Part shown: positions 24,931 to 35,498 of the stretch, piece by piece
How the letters are laid out: each line of letters begins with the position of its first letter
Numbering within the stretch: position 1 is the first letter of the stretch
The notes under the pieces: model-generated
What the model was told of the DNA's origin: nothing
The model's input: only the letters and a program-made list of their open reading frames with translations
Databases searched by the model: none
Translations under genes and position numbers: made by a program
NCBI RefSeq assembly: GCF_900113055.1
Contig: NZ_FONZ01000002.1
Coordinates: forward strand, 62,001-126,000
Origin: Flavimobilis marinus
GTDB taxonomy: Bacteria > Actinomycetota > Actinomycetes > Actinomycetales > Cellulomonadaceae
Direction of reading: 5' to 3'
Length of the DNA stretch: 64,000 nt

Positions 24931-25836
24931 TCAGGCGATCCCGAGATTGAGCTTGATCGCGCCCTCGGGGATGGGCGGCGCCACACCGCCGAACGCGGGG
25001 CAGATCGCCTGGTGGTTGCACCAGTCGCACAGCCGGGACTTGCGCGGGGCGAAGGACTCGGCCTCGGCGTCGGCGACGATCGACGCCCACAGCGCGCGGA
25101 TGCGGTCCTCGGTCTGCTCGAGCGATGCCTGCGTGGGCTCGTTGCGCAGGATCTGGCCGTCACCCAGGTAGATCAGCTGGAGCATCGCGGGCACCACCTC
25201 CCGCTCGCGCCAGACCACGAGCCCGTAGAAGCGCATCTGGAACGCCGCCGACTCCCCGTACGCGGGGCGCGGCGCCTTGCCGGTCTTGTAGTCGACCACC
25301 CGCACCGCGCCGTTCGGGGCGACGTCGATCCGGTCCACGACCCCGCGCAGCCGCGGACCGCCCGGCAGCTCGGTCTCGACGAACAGCTCGCGGGCCTCGG
25401 GCTCCAGGCGCGTGGGGTCCTCGAGGGTGAAGTACCGCTCGACGAGCGCGCGAGCCGACGTCATCCACGCCTCCTGCGCCCCGGCCTCGGGGAACATCTC
25501 GCCGTACCCCGGGCTGGCCTCGAGCATGCGCTCCCACTCGCCCGGCAGCGCGGCCACGGCGAGCTCCGGCGTGCGCTCGCCGGCCGGGGCGTCGTAGAGC
25601 CGCTCGAGCGCGGCGTGCACGAGCGTCCCACGTGCGGCCGCGGTGCTCGGCGGCTCCGGCAGCCGGTCGATCGTCCGGAACCGGAACAGCAGCGGGCACT
25701 GAACGTAGTCGTTGGCGCGCGACGGCGACAGGGCGGGCGCGCGTCGCGCGCGCTCCGGGGCGGGCCGCTCGCCCTCGCCGGGCGCCGCGGGCGCTGCGGG
25801 AGGCAGGAGGGTGGGTGCCGCCGTCGTGTCGCTCAT
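24931..25836 (-). CDS. RecB-like PD-(D/E)XK nuclease
   Basis: 301 residues. A stand-alone nuclease of the RecB/Cas4 type. After a Pro/Ala-rich N-terminus the family start LSPSRANDYVQCPLLFRFR is clear. RGTLVHAALERL, the nuclease core GVVDRIDVAPNGAVRVVDYKTGKAP (Asp and the DYKTGK lysine) and the C-terminal cysteines CDWCNHQAICP suggest a 4Fe-4S cluster together with the early CPLL cysteine. It is the homologue of the RecB-like gene beside the mycobacterial proteasome locus. Divergent from the M50 protease gene. The role is probably DNA repair, but is not established. Confidence 0.86.
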   Translation of the reverse strand: MSDTTAAPTLLPPAAPAAPGEGERPAPERARRAPALSPSRANDYVQCPLLFRFRTIDRLPEPPSTAAARGTLVHAALERLYDAPAGERTPELAVAALPGEWERMLEASPGYGEMFPEAGAQEAWMTSARALVERYFTLEDPTRLEPEARELFVETELPGGPRLRGVVDRIDVAPNGAVRVVDYKTGKAPRPAYGESAAFQMRFYGLVVWREREVVPAMLQLIYLGDGQILRNEPTQASLEQTEDRIRALWASIVADAEAESFAPRKSRLCDWCNHQAICPAFGGVAPPIPEGAIKLNLGIA

Positions 25837-25843
25837 GACGTCC

Positions 25844-25849
25844 AGGGTA
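25844..25849 (-). promoter_or_regulatory. candidate leaderless -10 element TACCCT
   Basis: On the minus strand, 7 bases before the ATG of the RecB-like gene. Confidence 0.45.
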
Positions 25850-25876
25850 GGTGCGGCGTCCGACAGACCCGGAACG

Positions 25877-25882
25877 TAGGCT
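25877..25882 (+). promoter_or_regulatory. candidate leaderless -10 element TAGGCT
   Basis: Seven bases before the GTG of the M50 protease gene. Confidence 0.5.
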
Positions 25883-25889
25883 GCCCCCT

Positions 25890-27035
25890 GTGAACAGCAG
25901 GCAGAGCCGGCGCCACCCGAGCGGCGTGATCATCGGACGCACGGCCGGTGCGCCCGTCGTCGTCTCCGGGAGCTGGTTCTTCGGTGCCGTCATCATCGCG
26001 GTCCTGTTCGCGCCGACGGCCGCCAACGTCGTCGGCGGCAGCACGGGCGCGCTCGTCGGTGTCACCGCGGCGTTCGCGCTCATCCTGTTCGGCTCCGTGC
26101 TCGCCCACGAGATCGCGCACGCCGCCGTCGCGCGCCGGCACGGCCACCGGGTCTCCGCCGTCGTCCTGTCCGCCTGGGGCGGGCACACGTCCTACGAGTC
26201 GCACGGCGCGACGCCGCGCAGCCACTTCCTCATCGCCGGTGCCGGGCCGCTCACCAACGTCGTGCTCGCGGCCGTGTTCGGCGGCGCCTACTGGGCGCTG
26301 TCCGACGGCGGTCTCACCGAGGCCACCCTGATCCCCGCCCTGCTGCTGTACGCGGGCGCGTTCGCGAACGGGTTCGTCGCCGCGTTCAACCTGCTGCCGA
26401 GCATCCCGCTCGACGGCGGCATGATGCTCGAGGCCGGCATCTGGGCCGCGACCGGCCGCCGCCGCACGGGCACCCGCGTCGCCGCGTGGTCCGGCCGCGT
26501 CCTGGCGGTCCTGGTCGTGCTGTGGCTCGTCGTCCGCCCGGCGCTGACGGGGGAGGGCGTCGACCCCGTCGGCGCCCTGTGGGCCCTGGTGATCGCCGCG
26601 CTGCTGTGGAGCGGCGCGTCCGCCGCGCTCCGGAACGCCGACCGCAACGAGCGCCTCGAGCGCTACGACGTCTGGTCCTTCGCGCGCCCGGCGACCGAGA
26701 TCGGTCAGGACGTCACCGTGGGCGAGGTCCTGGGCGTGGCAGCGCAGCTCGGCGTCGGGCACGTGGTCCTGCGGGACTTCGCCCACCGGCCCGCGCTCCT
26801 GGTCGACGTGGCCGAGGCGCGCGCGGCCGGCGCAACCGCCGCCGACCCGGCCTCGGCCGTCGCTACCCGTCTCGCCCCCGCGCCCACGGTCCCCGTCGCC
26901 GCGCGAGGCGTGGAGCTTCTCGGGCACATCGGCGTCGGCGCACGCTCGGCGCCCACCCTCGTCGTCGTCGACGGGGACCGCGTCGTGGGCGTGGTGCACG
27001 TCGCCGATGTCGTCGCGGCGGTCAACAGAACCTAG
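25890..27035 (+). CDS. site-2 protease family (M50) membrane metalloprotease with CBS-like tail
   Basis: 381 residues from GTG. Intramembrane zinc protease: HEIAH (His73, Glu74, His77) lies in a hydrophobic segment and NLLPSIPLDGG carries the third zinc ligand. About six membrane segments end near residue 250. A cytosolic region follows that resembles a CBS pair (DVTVGEVLGVAAQLGVGHV; TLVVVDGDRVVGVVHV), as in SpoIVFB-like group III site-2 proteases. CBS domains often sense adenine nucleotides. The substrate is unknown. The last codons overlap the -10-like element of trmI. Confidence 0.88.
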   Translation: MNSRQSRRHPSGVIIGRTAGAPVVVSGSWFFGAVIIAVLFAPTAANVVGGSTGALVGVTAAFALILFGSVLAHEIAHAAVARRHGHRVSAVVLSAWGGHTSYESHGATPRSHFLIAGAGPLTNVVLAAVFGGAYWALSDGGLTEATLIPALLLYAGAFANGFVAAFNLLPSIPLDGGMMLEAGIWAATGRRRTGTRVAAWSGRVLAVLVVLWLVVRPALTGEGVDPVGALWALVIAALLWSGASAALRNADRNERLERYDVWSFARPATEIGQDVTVGEVLGVAAQLGVGHVVLRDFAHRPALLVDVAEARAAGATAADPASAVATRLAPAPTVPVAARGVELLGHIGVGARSAPTLVVVDGDRVVGVVHVADVVAAVNRT

Positions 27036-27038
27036 ACT
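27033..27038 (+). promoter_or_regulatory. candidate leaderless -10 element TAGACT inside the M50 stop codon
   Basis: The TAG stop of the M50 gene is the first half of TAGACT, 8 bases before the GTG of trmI. Confidence 0.45.
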
Positions 27039-27046
27039 CGCTCCTC

Positions 27047-28087
27047 GTGACCGAGCCCCAGAACGACCTCACCGCACTCCCGCCGCTCCCGCGCCGGCAC
27101 CTGCCGACGGGCGCCGCCCTGCGCCGAGGACCGTTCCGCGCTGGCGAGCGCGTCCAGCTCACCGACCCCAAGGGCAAGCTCGCGACCATCGCCCTCGTGG
27201 AGGGTGGCGCGTTCCACACGCACCGCGGCTACTTCTCCCACGACGACCTCATCGGCGCGCCCGAGGGCACGGTGGTGCGCACCACCTCCGGCATCGAGTA
27301 CCTCGCGCTGCGCCCGCTGCTCAGCGACTACACGCTGTCCATGCCGCGCGGCGCCGCCGTCGTCTACCCCAAGGACGCCGGCCAGATCGTCGCGATGGCC
27401 GACATCTTCCCCGGCGCCCGGGTCATCGAGGCCGGCGTCGGCTCCGGTGCGCTCACGCTGTCGCTGCTGCGCGCCGTCGGCGACCAGGGCTACCTGCACT
27501 CGATCGAGCGCCGCGAGGACTTCGCCGCGATCGCCCGCGGCAACGTCGAGGCCTTCTTCGGTGAGACCCACCCCGCGTGGGAGCTGTCGATCGGCGACCT
27601 CAGCGACGTCCTGCCCGAGGTCGAGCAGCCCGGCAGCATCGACCGCGTGGTGCTCGACATGCTCGCGCCGTGGGAGAACCTCGACGCCGTCGCCGAGGCC
27701 CTCATCCCCGGCGGCGTGCTCATCTGCTACGTCGCGACCACCACCCAGCTCTCCCGGCTCGCGGAGGACCTGCGCGACCACGGGGCGTTCGGCGAGCCCG
27801 AGGCGTGGGAGACCATGATCCGCGGCTGGCACCTCGAGGGCCTGGCCGTGCGCCCGCAGCACCGCATGATCGGCCACACCGGCTTCCTGCTGAGCGTGCG
27901 CCGGATGGCCGACGGCGTCGACGCGCCCGTGCGTCGTCGTCGCCCCTCGAAGGGCAACTACCCGGCCGCCACGGAGCAGGAGTGGACGCCGGAGGAGCTC
28001 GGCGAGCGCGCGGTGTCCGACAAGAAGATCCGGCGCGTGCGCCGCGATGTGGGACAGGCGCCCCAGGAGCCCCAGCCCGGCGCGTAG
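27047..28087 (+). CDS. trmI: tRNA (adenine-58-N1) methyltransferase TrmI
   Basis: 346 residues from GTG. It methylates A58 in the T loop of tRNA using S-adenosylmethionine. The N-terminal beta domain ([16 protein letters not shown]) is followed by a Rossmann methyltransferase with the SAM loop [20 protein letters not shown], the ribose-binding acidic end of the next strand (SIERREDF) and the catalytic [12 protein letters not shown]. The gene is immediately upstream of mpa in mycobacteria as well. The basic C-terminal tail ([10 protein letters not shown]) may bind tRNA. Confidence 0.93.
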   Translation: MTEPQNDLTALPPLPRRHLPTGAALRRGPFRAGERVQLTDPKGKLATIALVEGGAFHTHRGYFSHDDLIGAPEGTVVRTTSGIEYLALRPLLSDYTLSMPRGAAVVYPKDAGQIVAMADIFPGARVIEAGVGSGALTLSLLRAVGDQGYLHSIERREDFAAIARGNVEAFFGETHPAWELSIGDLSDVLPEVEQPGSIDRVVLDMLAPWENLDAVAEALIPGGVLICYVATTTQLSRLAEDLRDHGAFGEPEAWETMIRGWHLEGLAVRPQHRMIGHTGFLLSVRRMADGVDAPVRRRRPSKGNYPAATEQEWTPEELGERAVSDKKIRRVRRDVGQAPQEPQPGA

Positions 28088-28137
28088 GGTCGACTCTCGA
28101 GCAGGGTCTGTGCGCGCGGGCCCGGGAAGGTGGGGGC

Positions 28138-29751
28138 ATGCCCGATGTCACGGGTGAGCAGGTCCAGCTGCTCGCCGCCCGCAACGAGCGCCTCGTCGAG
28201 GCGCTGACGGCGGCACGCGAGCAGATCGTCACCCTCAAGGAACAGCTCGACGAGCTCGCACGACCCCCGGGCGGCTACGGCGTCTTCCTCGCCAAGGTGG
28301 ACGCGTCGACCGCCGACGTCGTGAGCGCGGGCCGCAAGATGCACCTCGCGGTCGCGCCCGACGTCGACCTCGACGCCCTGCTGCCCGGCCAGGAGGTGCG
28401 CCTCAACGAGGCCCTCGTCGTCGTCGCCGCTGGCGGGTACGAGGCCGTCGGCGAGCTCGGCGTCGTGCGCGAGCAGCTGCCCGACGGCCGGCTGCTGGTC
28501 GTGCTCCGCTCCGACACCGAGCACGTGGTGCGCGCCGCGGGGCGCCTTGCCGGGGTGCGCGTCGGCGACACCGTCACGGTCGACGCCCGCGCCGGGTTCG
28601 CGTTCGAGGAGATCGAGCAGAGCGAGGTCACCGACCTCGTCCTCGAGGAGGTCCCCGACGTCGACTACGCGGACATCGGTGGCCTGGGCGCGCAGATCGA
28701 GCAGATCCGTGACGCGATCGAGCTGCCCATCGCGCACGCCGACCTCTTCCGCGAGCACGGCCTCAAGGCACCCAAGGGTGTGCTGCTCTACGGCCCGCCC
28801 GGATGCGGCAAGACGCTGATCGCCAAAGCGGTCGCGAGCTCGCTGTCCCAGATGCTCGCCGCCCGCGCCGGCGGCGAGACCGACGGCGCCCGCCAGCGCA
28901 GCTACTTCCTCAACATCAAGGGCCCCGAGCTGCTGAACAAGTACGTGGGGGAGACCGAGCGGCACATTCGCACGATCTTCGCCCGGGCGCGCGAGAAGGC
29001 CGCCGAGGGCGCGCCCGTCGTGGTGTTCTTCGACGAGATGGAGTCGCTGTTCCGCACCCGCGGCACGGGGGTTTCCTCGGACGTCGAGACGACGATCGTG
29101 CCGCAACTGCTCGCCGAGATCGACGGCGTCGAGCGCCTCGACAACGTGATCGTGATCGGCGCCTCCAACCGTGAGGACATGATCGACCCCGCGATCCTGC
29201 GCCCCGGTCGCCTCGACGTGAAGATCAAGATCGAGCGGCCCGACGCCGAGGGCGCCCGCGACATCTTCGCCAAGTACGTGCTGCCCGATCTCCCGCTGCA
29301 CGCGGACGACCTCGCCGAGCACGGCGGCGACCGCGCCGCGACCGTGGCCGCGATGATCGACCGCACGGTGGAGCGGATGTACGCCACGGACGAGGCCAAC
29401 GCGTTCCTCGAGGTCACCTACGCGTCCGGGGACAAGGAGGTCCTCTACTTCAAGGACTTCGCGTCCGGAGCCATGATCCAGAACGTCGTGGACCGCGCCA
29501 AGAAGCACGCCGTGAAGGACCTGCTGGCGACCGGCCAGCGCGGGCTGCGGGTGGACCACCTGCTGACCGCGTGCGCGGCGGAGTTCAAGGAGAACGAGGA
29601 CCTGCCCAACACGACCAACCCCGACGACTGGGCGCGCGTGTCCGGCAAGAAGGGCGAGCGCATCGTGTTCATCCGCACGATCGTCCAGGACGCGAAGCAG
29701 TCCTCGACCGCTCGCGGCATCGAGCCGACGGCCACCGGCCAGTACCTGTGA
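28138..29751 (+). CDS. mpa: proteasome-associated ATPase Mpa/ARC
   Basis: 537 residues. Hexameric AAA unfoldase that binds pupylated proteins and feeds them to the 20S proteasome. The N-terminal coiled coil (about residues 5-45) is the Pup-binding part, followed by two OB-type domains (about 48-170). The AAA domain has Walker A GPPGCGKT (Lys225), Walker [10 protein letters not shown] (Glu300) and the sensor [12 protein letters not shown]. The C-terminus is GQYL, the motif that docks into the proteasome alpha ring. GGGAAGG precedes the ATG. The stop overlaps dop by 4 bases. Confidence 0.96.
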   Translation: MPDVTGEQVQLLAARNERLVEALTAAREQIVTLKEQLDELARPPGGYGVFLAKVDASTADVVSAGRKMHLAVAPDVDLDALLPGQEVRLNEALVVVAAGGYEAVGELGVVREQLPDGRLLVVLRSDTEHVVRAAGRLAGVRVGDTVTVDARAGFAFEEIEQSEVTDLVLEEVPDVDYADIGGLGAQIEQIRDAIELPIAHADLFREHGLKAPKGVLLYGPPGCGKTLIAKAVASSLSQMLAARAGGETDGARQRSYFLNIKGPELLNKYVGETERHIRTIFARAREKAAEGAPVVVFFDEMESLFRTRGTGVSSDVETTIVPQLLAEIDGVERLDNVIVIGASNREDMIDPAILRPGRLDVKIKIERPDAEGARDIFAKYVLPDLPLHADDLAEHGGDRAATVAAMIDRTVERMYATDEANAFLEVTYASGDKEVLYFKDFASGAMIQNVVDRAKKHAVKDLLATGQRGLRVDHLLTACAAEFKENEDLPNTTNPDDWARVSGKKGERIVFIRTIVQDAKQSSTARGIEPTATGQYL

Positions 29752-31337
29752 CGGCCGTTCCCGCGCACCCGGCCCAGCCGGGCGTGCGCCGCGTCGTCGG
29801 GATCGAGACCGAGTACGGGGTGACCGGCGGACCCAACCCGATGCTCATGTCCTCGCAGGTCGTGGCCGCGTACCGCGCCACGCTCGGCCAGACCGCACGG
29901 TGGGACTACGCGCACGAGGACCCGCTGTGCGACGCCCGCGGGCACCGCCTGCCGCGTGCGTCCGCGCACCCGTCGCTGCTCACGGACGACCCCGAGCGTC
30001 CCGCACCGAGCGGGGACGCGCCGACGACGCTCGCACGCCCGGCGTCGAACCCGTACGACGATCCCGGAGCCCTCAACGCGATCCTGCCCAACGGCGGCCG
30101 GCTCTACGTCGACCACGCACACCCCGAGTACTCCTCGCCGGAGGTGGCCACGCCGTACGACGTCGTGCGCTACGACGTCGCGGGGGAGCGCGTGATGGCG
30201 CGCGCGTCCGCCGAGCTCGCCCGCGCCGGGATCGATGTCATGCTCTACAAGAACAACCAGGACGGCAAGGGCGCGAGCTACGGCACCCACGAGAACTACC
30301 TCGTCGACCGGGCGGTCCCGTTCGCGACGCTCGTCGAGGTGCTCACCCCGTTCCTCGTCACCCGCCAGGTCTTCACCGGTTCCGGCCGGGTCGGCCTCGG
30401 GCAGACGGGCCTGGAGCCCGGGTTCCAGCTCTCGCAGCGCGCGGACTTCATCGAGGCCGAGGTCGGCCTCGAGACCACCATGCGGCGCCCGATCATCAAC
30501 ACCCGCGACGAGCCGCACGCCGACGCCGCGCGCTGGCGCCGCCTGCACGTGATCCTGGGCGACGCGAACCTCCTCGAGCCCGCCACCCTGCTCAAGGCGG
30601 GCACGACGTCGCTCGTCCTCGGTGTGCTCGAGCACGCAGCACCGCACCACCTCGCCCGGCTGACCGCGCTCGCCCTCGCCGACCCCGTCGAGTGCGTCGC
30701 AACCGTCAGCCGCGACCTCGACCTCGCCGTCCCGCTGCCGCTGCGCGACGGTCGACGCCTCACGGCGCTCGAGGTGCAGCGGGAGTACCTGGCCGTCTGC
30801 CAGGAGGCCGTCGGCGCGGGCGCCGACGCCGCGACCACCGACGTCCTCGAGCGCTGGGAGGACGTGCTCGCGCGGCTGGGCACGTCGACCGCGCAGTGCG
30901 CCCGAGACGTGGAGTGGGTGGCCAAGCTGCGTCTCTTGGAGGGGATGCGCCGGCGCGGCGGGCTCTCCTGGGACGACCCGCGCCTGGCTGCGTTCGACCT
31001 CCAGTGGGCCGACGTCCGCCCCGACCGCGGGCTCTACCAGCGCCTGCTCGCCTCGGGCGCCGTGGAGCGCGTGGTCACCGAGGCCGACGTCGCGGCCGCG
31101 GTCGTGCAGCCCCCCGCGGATACGCGCGCGTACTTCCGGGGGACCGTCGTGCGGACGTTCGGGCCGCACGTGGTCGCGGCGGGCTGGGACTCCGTCGTCC
31201 TCGACGTCCCGGGAGCACCGCACCTGCACCGCGTCCCGATGCCGGACCCGTGGCGCGGCACAGCGGACCTCACCTCGGAACTGTTCACCGCGCACGCCGA
31301 CGACGTCGCGACGTTCGTCGCAGCCCTCACCCGCTGA
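29748..31337 (+). CDS. dop: Pup deamidase/depupylase Dop
   Basis: 529 residues from the GTG overlapping the mpa stop. It converts the C-terminal Gln of Pup to Glu and also removes Pup from tagged proteins. It belongs to the glutamine-synthetase-like carboxylate-amine ligases: [11 protein letters not shown] holds the first metal-binding residues, and [20 protein letters not shown] and [10 protein letters not shown] are shared with PafA. The long low-complexity loop around residues 65-105 is the flexible Dop-loop that PafA lacks and decides the assignment. The insertion makes it somewhat longer than mycobacterial Dop. Confidence 0.95.
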   Translation: MTAVPAHPAQPGVRRVVGIETEYGVTGGPNPMLMSSQVVAAYRATLGQTARWDYAHEDPLCDARGHRLPRASAHPSLLTDDPERPAPSGDAPTTLARPASNPYDDPGALNAILPNGGRLYVDHAHPEYSSPEVATPYDVVRYDVAGERVMARASAELARAGIDVMLYKNNQDGKGASYGTHENYLVDRAVPFATLVEVLTPFLVTRQVFTGSGRVGLGQTGLEPGFQLSQRADFIEAEVGLETTMRRPIINTRDEPHADAARWRRLHVILGDANLLEPATLLKAGTTSLVLGVLEHAAPHHLARLTALALADPVECVATVSRDLDLAVPLPLRDGRRLTALEVQREYLAVCQEAVGAGADAATTDVLERWEDVLARLGTSTAQCARDVEWVAKLRLLEGMRRRGGLSWDDPRLAAFDLQWADVRPDRGLYQRLLASGAVERVVTEADVAAAVVQPPADTRAYFRGTVVRTFGPHVVAAGWDSVVLDVPGAPHLHRVPMPDPWRGTADLTSELFTAHADDVATFVAALTR

Positions 31338-31347
31338 CCCCAGCACC

Positions 31348-31413
31348 CCGCTGAGTGCACAGCAGTGGCGGTGCATCCGGCCGCTGAGACCGCCATCGTC
31401 GTGCACTCAGCGG
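31348..31413. repeat. long palindrome, copy 2 of a dispersed intergenic repeat
   Basis: A 25-base imperfect inverted repeat (31348-31372 and 31389-31413). The outer 13 bases match exactly. It shares GCTGAGTGC and TGGCGGT with the palindrome at 18194-18257, but has no flanking G-quadruplex tracts. It separates dop from pup, where it may reduce readthrough between the two. Confidence 0.65.
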
Positions 31414-31450
31414 ATGTGGTGAGATGGTCGGGTCGACGAAGGAGGAGCTC

Positions 31451-31642
31451 ATGGCAGGTCAGGAGCACATCAGGCGCTCGGGTGGACCCGAGACCGGCCC
31501 CGAGGACGACGCGCCGCAGGTGCGCGCGACACCGCAGGGTCGCGACGACGAGGTCGACGCCCTGCTCGATGAGATCGACTCCGTCCTGGAGACCAACGCG
31601 GAGGCCTTCGTCCGCGGGTTCGTGCAGAAGGGCGGGCAGTGA
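31451..31642 (+). CDS. pup: prokaryotic ubiquitin-like protein Pup
   Basis: 63 residues. The small, disordered tag is attached to lysines of proteins bound for the proteasome. GAAGGAGG precedes the ATG. The charged N-terminal half ([10 protein letters not shown]) is followed by the Mpa-binding helix ([22 protein letters not shown]) given here only in part, and the protein ends FVQKGGQ. The final Gln63 must be deamidated by Dop before PafA can use it, unlike the Glu-ending Pup of corynebacteria. The next gene is prcB, 7 bases on. Confidence 0.97.
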   Translation: MAGQEHIRRSGGPETGPEDDAPQVRATPQGRDDEVDALLDEIDSVLETNAEAFVRGFVQKGGQ

Positions 31643-31649
31643 GACGCCC

Positions 31650-32483
31650 ATGACCCAGGACGACGCAGCAGCAGGCGGCCGGTTCCCCGCCGCGTTCCTG
31701 CGCCCGGGCAGCGCCTCGTTCGTCGAGCTGCTCGCCGCGACCTCACCGGACCTGCTGCCGCGCGCGCACGGAGCGGGCGCCCTCCCGGGGGCGGTGCACG
31801 GCACCACCATCGTCGCGGCCCGGTTCGCTGACGGCGCCGTCATGGCCGGGGACCGCCGCGCCACCGCCGGCACCCACATCGCGAGCCGCGACATCGAGAA
31901 GGTCTTCCCCGCGGACCGCAGCTCCGCGATCGGTATCGCCGGCACCGCTGGCATCGCGCTCGAGCTCGTGCGCCTCTTCCAGCTCGAGCTGGAGCACTAC
32001 GAGAAGATCGAGGGCTCGCCGCTGTCGCTCGACGGCCGGGCCAACCGCCTCGCCGCGATGATCCGCGCCAACCTCCCGCTGGCCATGCAGGGCCTCGCCG
32101 TCGCCGCGCTGTTCGCCGGGTACGACGACGCCGCGGGCGCCGGGCGGATCTTCTCCTACGACGTCACCGGCGGACGCTACGAGGAGCACGAGTTCCACGC
32201 CGTCGGCTCCGGGGCCGTGTACGCCAAGAGCGCGCTCAAGAAGCTCTGGTCGTCCGGGCTGGACCGCAGCACCGCCGTCCGGGTGGCCGTCGAGGCCCTG
32301 GTCGACGCCGCCGACGACGACTCGGCGACCGGCGGCCCTGACCTCGTCCGGCGGATCTGGCCCGTCGTGGCCACGGTGACCGCCGCGGGGTACCAGCGGG
32401 TGCCGGACGCCGAGCTCGAGGCCGTCGCCGCGCAGATCGTCGCCGACCGCCGCGCCGCGCACGACGGGAGCGACCGCTCATGA
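31650..32483 (+). CDS. prcB: 20S proteasome beta subunit
   Basis: 277 residues. Threonine protease subunit. A 51-residue propeptide ends AVHG, and autocatalytic cleavage exposes the nucleophile Thr52 of [19 protein letters not shown] contains the catalytic Asp, and DIEKVFP has the lysine. The stop overlaps the prcA start (ATGA), which fits equal production of the two subunits. The active site faces the lumen of the 28-subunit barrel. Confidence 0.96.
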   Translation: MTQDDAAAGGRFPAAFLRPGSASFVELLAATSPDLLPRAHGAGALPGAVHGTTIVAARFADGAVMAGDRRATAGTHIASRDIEKVFPADRSSAIGIAGTAGIALELVRLFQLELEHYEKIEGSPLSLDGRANRLAAMIRANLPLAMQGLAVAALFAGYDDAAGAGRIFSYDVTGGRYEEHEFHAVGSGAVYAKSALKKLWSSGLDRSTAVRVAVEALVDAADDDSATGGPDLVRRIWPVVATVTAAGYQRVPDAELEAVAAQIVADRRAAHDGSDRS

Positions 32484-33163
32484 CGATGCCGTACTACGTC
32501 TCGCCCGAGCAGCTCATGAAGGATCGTGCGGACTTCGCGCGCAAGGGCATCGCCCGCGGCAGGTCCGTCGTCGTCGTCACGTGCCGCGACGGCATCGTGC
32601 TCGCGACCGCCAACCCCTCCCGCGTGCTGCACAAGGTCTCCGAGATCTACGACCGCATCGCCTTCGCCGGCGTGGGCAAGTACAACGAGTTCGAGAACCT
32701 GCGGGTCGCGGGCGTCCGGTACGCCGACCTGCGCGGCTACTCCTACGACCGTGCGGACGTCCGGGCGCGCGGGCTCGCCAACGCCTACGCGCAGACCCTC
32801 GGTTCCGTGTTCACCAACGAGGCCAAGCCGCTCGAGGTTGAGATCGTCGTTGCGGAGGTCGGCGCGACGCCGCACGACGACCAGCTCTACCGGGTGTCCT
32901 TCGACGGTTCGGTCACGGACGAGACCGGCGTCGTCGTGGTGGGCGGCGACGCTGACCGGGCGGCGACCGGGCTGCAGGAGGCCTGGGATCCCGCCGCACC
33001 GTTCGGGGCAGCCCTGCGGTCCGCCGTCGACGTCCTCTCCGGGGACGAGCGCCTCACGGCCACGGACCTTGAGGTCGGCCTGCTCGAGCGCGCCCAGCCC
33101 GGACGGGCCTTCCGCCGGGTCGGCGAGGCTGAGCTCGCGTCGCTCCTGACGGACGCCTCGTGA
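32480..33163 (+). CDS. prcA: 20S proteasome alpha subunit
   Basis: 227 residues. It forms the outer rings and the gate. The N-terminal [20 protein letters not shown] is the gating segment, and the helix that follows places the ring lysine used by Mpa's C-terminal motif. Alpha-type features are [18 protein letters not shown] and [18 protein letters not shown]. There is no threonine nucleophile. Overlaps prcB and pafA by 4 bases each. Confidence 0.96.
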   Translation: MTMPYYVSPEQLMKDRADFARKGIARGRSVVVVTCRDGIVLATANPSRVLHKVSEIYDRIAFAGVGKYNEFENLRVAGVRYADLRGYSYDRADVRARGLANAYAQTLGSVFTNEAKPLEVEIVVAEVGATPHDDQLYRVSFDGSVTDETGVVVVGGDADRAATGLQEAWDPAAPFGAALRSAVDVLSGDERLTATDLEVGLLERAQPGRAFRRVGEAELASLLTDAS

Positions 33164-34527
33164 CGCGACGGATCTTCGGCCTCGAGACCGAGTTCGGCAT
33201 CACGTTCGTGCCGCAGGTGCCGGGCGGTCCGACGCTCGGCGCCGACGAGGTCGCGCGTCACCTGTTCCGCAAGGTCGTCGCGTGGGGGAGGTCCTCCAAC
33301 GTCTTCCTGCGCAACGGCTCGCGCCTGTACCTCGACGTCGGGTCGCACCCCGAGTACGCCACGGCCGAGTGCGACGACCTCGCTCAGCTCGTGGCGTACG
33401 ACCGCGGCGGGGAGCGGATCGTGGCCAACCTGGTGGAGGACGCCCACGAGCGCATCGCCGAGGACGGCGGGCCGGCCGGCACGATCCACCTGTTCAAGAA
33501 CAACACCGACTCGGCCGGCAACTCCTTCGGCTGCCACGAGAACTACCTCATCCGGCGGCGCGGCGACTTCGCCCGCACGGCCGACGCCCTCGTGCCGTTC
33601 CTCGTCACCCGTCAGGTGCTCACGGGCGCCGGGAAGATCCTGGCGACGCCGGACGGGCCGCGCTACTGCTTCTCCCAGCGCGCGGAGCACATGTGGGAGG
33701 CCGTCTCGAGCGCGACCACGCGCTCGCGCCCCCTCATCAACACGCGCGACGAGCCCCACGCCGACGCCGAGCTCTACCGTCGCCTGCACGTGATCGTCGG
33801 GGACTCGTCGATGTCGGAGACGACGACGCTGCTCAAGGTCGGGGCGACCGACCTGCTCCTGCGCATGCTCGAGGCCGGAGAGCCCGTGGCGGACCTCGCG
33901 CTCGCGCACCCCATGCGCGCCATCCGGGAGATCAGCCTGGACATCTCCGGGCGGGCTCCCGTCGAGCTCACGGACGGCCGCACGATGACCGCCGTGGAGA
34001 TCCAGGGGGAGTACCTCGCCCGGGCCCGCGCCTTCGTGGACCGCACGGGCACCTACGGGCACGACGAGCGTGTGCTCGACCTGTGGACCCGCGGCCTGCA
34101 GGCGCTCACGGGCGGAGACCTCACGATCGTCGAGCGCGAGCTCGACTGGGTGATCAAGCTGCGCCTGCTCGACCGCTACCGCGCCAAGCACGACCTCGCC
34201 CTCGACGACCCCCGCGTCGCGCGCCTCGACCTCGCGTACCACGACGTGTCGCCCGCGCATGGCCTGTTCACGAAGCTCGAGGAGCGCGGCCTGGCCTCGC
34301 GCGTCACCACCGACGACGACGTCGTCCGTGCCCTCACCCACCCCCCGGCCACCACGCGGGCGCGGCTGCGCGGAGAGTTCGTGAGCGCCGCCCAGGACGC
34401 CCGCCGCGACTACACGGTCGACTGGGTGCACCTCAAGCTCAACGACCCGGGTCAGCGCACCGTGCTGTGCAAGGACCCGTTCGTCGCCGTCGACGAGCGT
34501 GTCGAACGGCTCATCGAGCTCATGTGA
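33160..34527 (+). CDS. pafA: Pup-protein ligase PafA
   Basis: 455 residues from the GTG overlapping the prcA stop. It activates the terminal Glu of Pup with ATP and attaches it to substrate lysines. [14 protein letters not shown] carries the first metal ligands, and [19 protein letters not shown] and [10 protein letters not shown] are shared with Dop. It lacks the Dop-loop. In mycobacteria pafA is separated from prcA by several genes, whereas here it is coupled directly. Confidence 0.96.
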   Translation: MTRRIFGLETEFGITFVPQVPGGPTLGADEVARHLFRKVVAWGRSSNVFLRNGSRLYLDVGSHPEYATAECDDLAQLVAYDRGGERIVANLVEDAHERIAEDGGPAGTIHLFKNNTDSAGNSFGCHENYLIRRRGDFARTADALVPFLVTRQVLTGAGKILATPDGPRYCFSQRAEHMWEAVSSATTRSRPLINTRDEPHADAELYRRLHVIVGDSSMSETTTLLKVGATDLLLRMLEAGEPVADLALAHPMRAIREISLDISGRAPVELTDGRTMTAVEIQGEYLARARAFVDRTGTYGHDERVLDLWTRGLQALTGGDLTIVERELDWVIKLRLLDRYRAKHDLALDDPRVARLDLAYHDVSPAHGLFTKLEERGLASRVTTDDDVVRALTHPPATTRARLRGEFVSAAQDARRDYTVDWVHLKLNDPGQRTVLCKDPFVAVDERVERLIELM

Positions 34528-34529
34528 CC

Positions 34530-35498
34530 ATGGTGGCGATGAACTCACGACCGTCGCGCACCCGTTCCGCCCTGACGGCGACCGCTGCGCTCTGTGCCCT
34601 GCTCCTGGCTTCCTGCACCTCCGAGGCGCCGCCCCCCGCCGTCGACGACGTCACCGTCTCAGGCCCGTACGGCAGCGCGCCCACGCTGGCCTACAGCCAA
34701 CCGCTGACGATCCCGAAGCCGCGCACCGAGGTCGTCTGGGAGGGTGAGGGACCCATCGCGGCCGAGGGCGACGTCGTCCTGCTCCACCTCTACGGCCAGA
34801 ACGGCGAGGACGGCTCGCAGGTCGTCAACACCTACGGAGACCTGCCGCAGACCTTCCGGGTCACCACGGACGAGCTCAGCGCGTCGATGTACGAAGCCGT
34901 CGCCGGCCGCCCGGCAGGCTCGCGCGTGCTGGTCGTCGAGGAGGACGCCGGCACGCCCGTCGCTCTCGTCATCGACACGCTCGCGGGCCGCGCCAGCGGC
35001 ACCCCGGTCGAGGTGCCCGAGGGGTTGCCGGTGGTCACGGACGGCCCCGACGGCGCACCCGAGATCGCCGTCCCCGAGGGGGACGCGCCCACCAGCATCT
35101 CCGTGCAGCCCATCGTGCGCGGCGAGGGCACGCAGGTCCGTGAGGGACAGACCGTGATCGTGCAGTACACCGCCATCACGTGGTCCGACGGCGCGGTGTT
35201 CGACTCCACCTGGGCGCCGGACCGGGCCCCGTTCACCACGATCGTCGGCGACTCCAAGCCGATCCTCGCCTGGGACGCCGCGCTGATCGAGCAGACCGTC
35301 GGCAGCCGCGTGCTGCTCGTCGCCCCGCCGGACACGGCGTACGGGGGCTCGGACACCGCGTGGGCGGAGGAGACGGTCGTGTTCGTCATCGACATCCTCT
35401 ATGCCGGTACGCTCGCTGAGCCCGACGACGACGGCGAGCGGGCGAGCGACGAGGGCGAGTCGAGCCCCGGCTCCGACCAGGAAGAGGATCAGGGATGA
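34530..35498 (+). CDS. lipoprotein with two FKBP-type peptidyl-prolyl isomerase domains
   Basis: 322 residues from ATG 34530; ATG 34539 is equally possible. A lipobox LLASC places the lipidated cysteine at residue 29. The first FKBP-like domain (about 70-150) lacks most active-site aromatics. The second (about 190-295) has [20 protein letters not shown], an AWDAALI helix, and AYGG before the final strand VVFVIDILY, a typical FKBP core. An acidic tail ends the protein. It probably assists folding of exported proteins. The stop overlaps the start of hisF. Confidence 0.87.
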   Translation: MVAMNSRPSRTRSALTATAALCALLLASCTSEAPPPAVDDVTVSGPYGSAPTLAYSQPLTIPKPRTEVVWEGEGPIAAEGDVVLLHLYGQNGEDGSQVVNTYGDLPQTFRVTTDELSASMYEAVAGRPAGSRVLVVEEDAGTPVALVIDTLAGRASGTPVEVPEGLPVVTDGPDGAPEIAVPEGDAPTSISVQPIVRGEGTQVREGQTVIVQYTAITWSDGAVFDSTWAPDRAPFTTIVGDSKPILAWDAALIEQTVGSRVLLVAPPDTAYGGSDTAWAEETVVFVIDILYAGTLAEPDDDGERASDEGESSPGSDQEEDQG

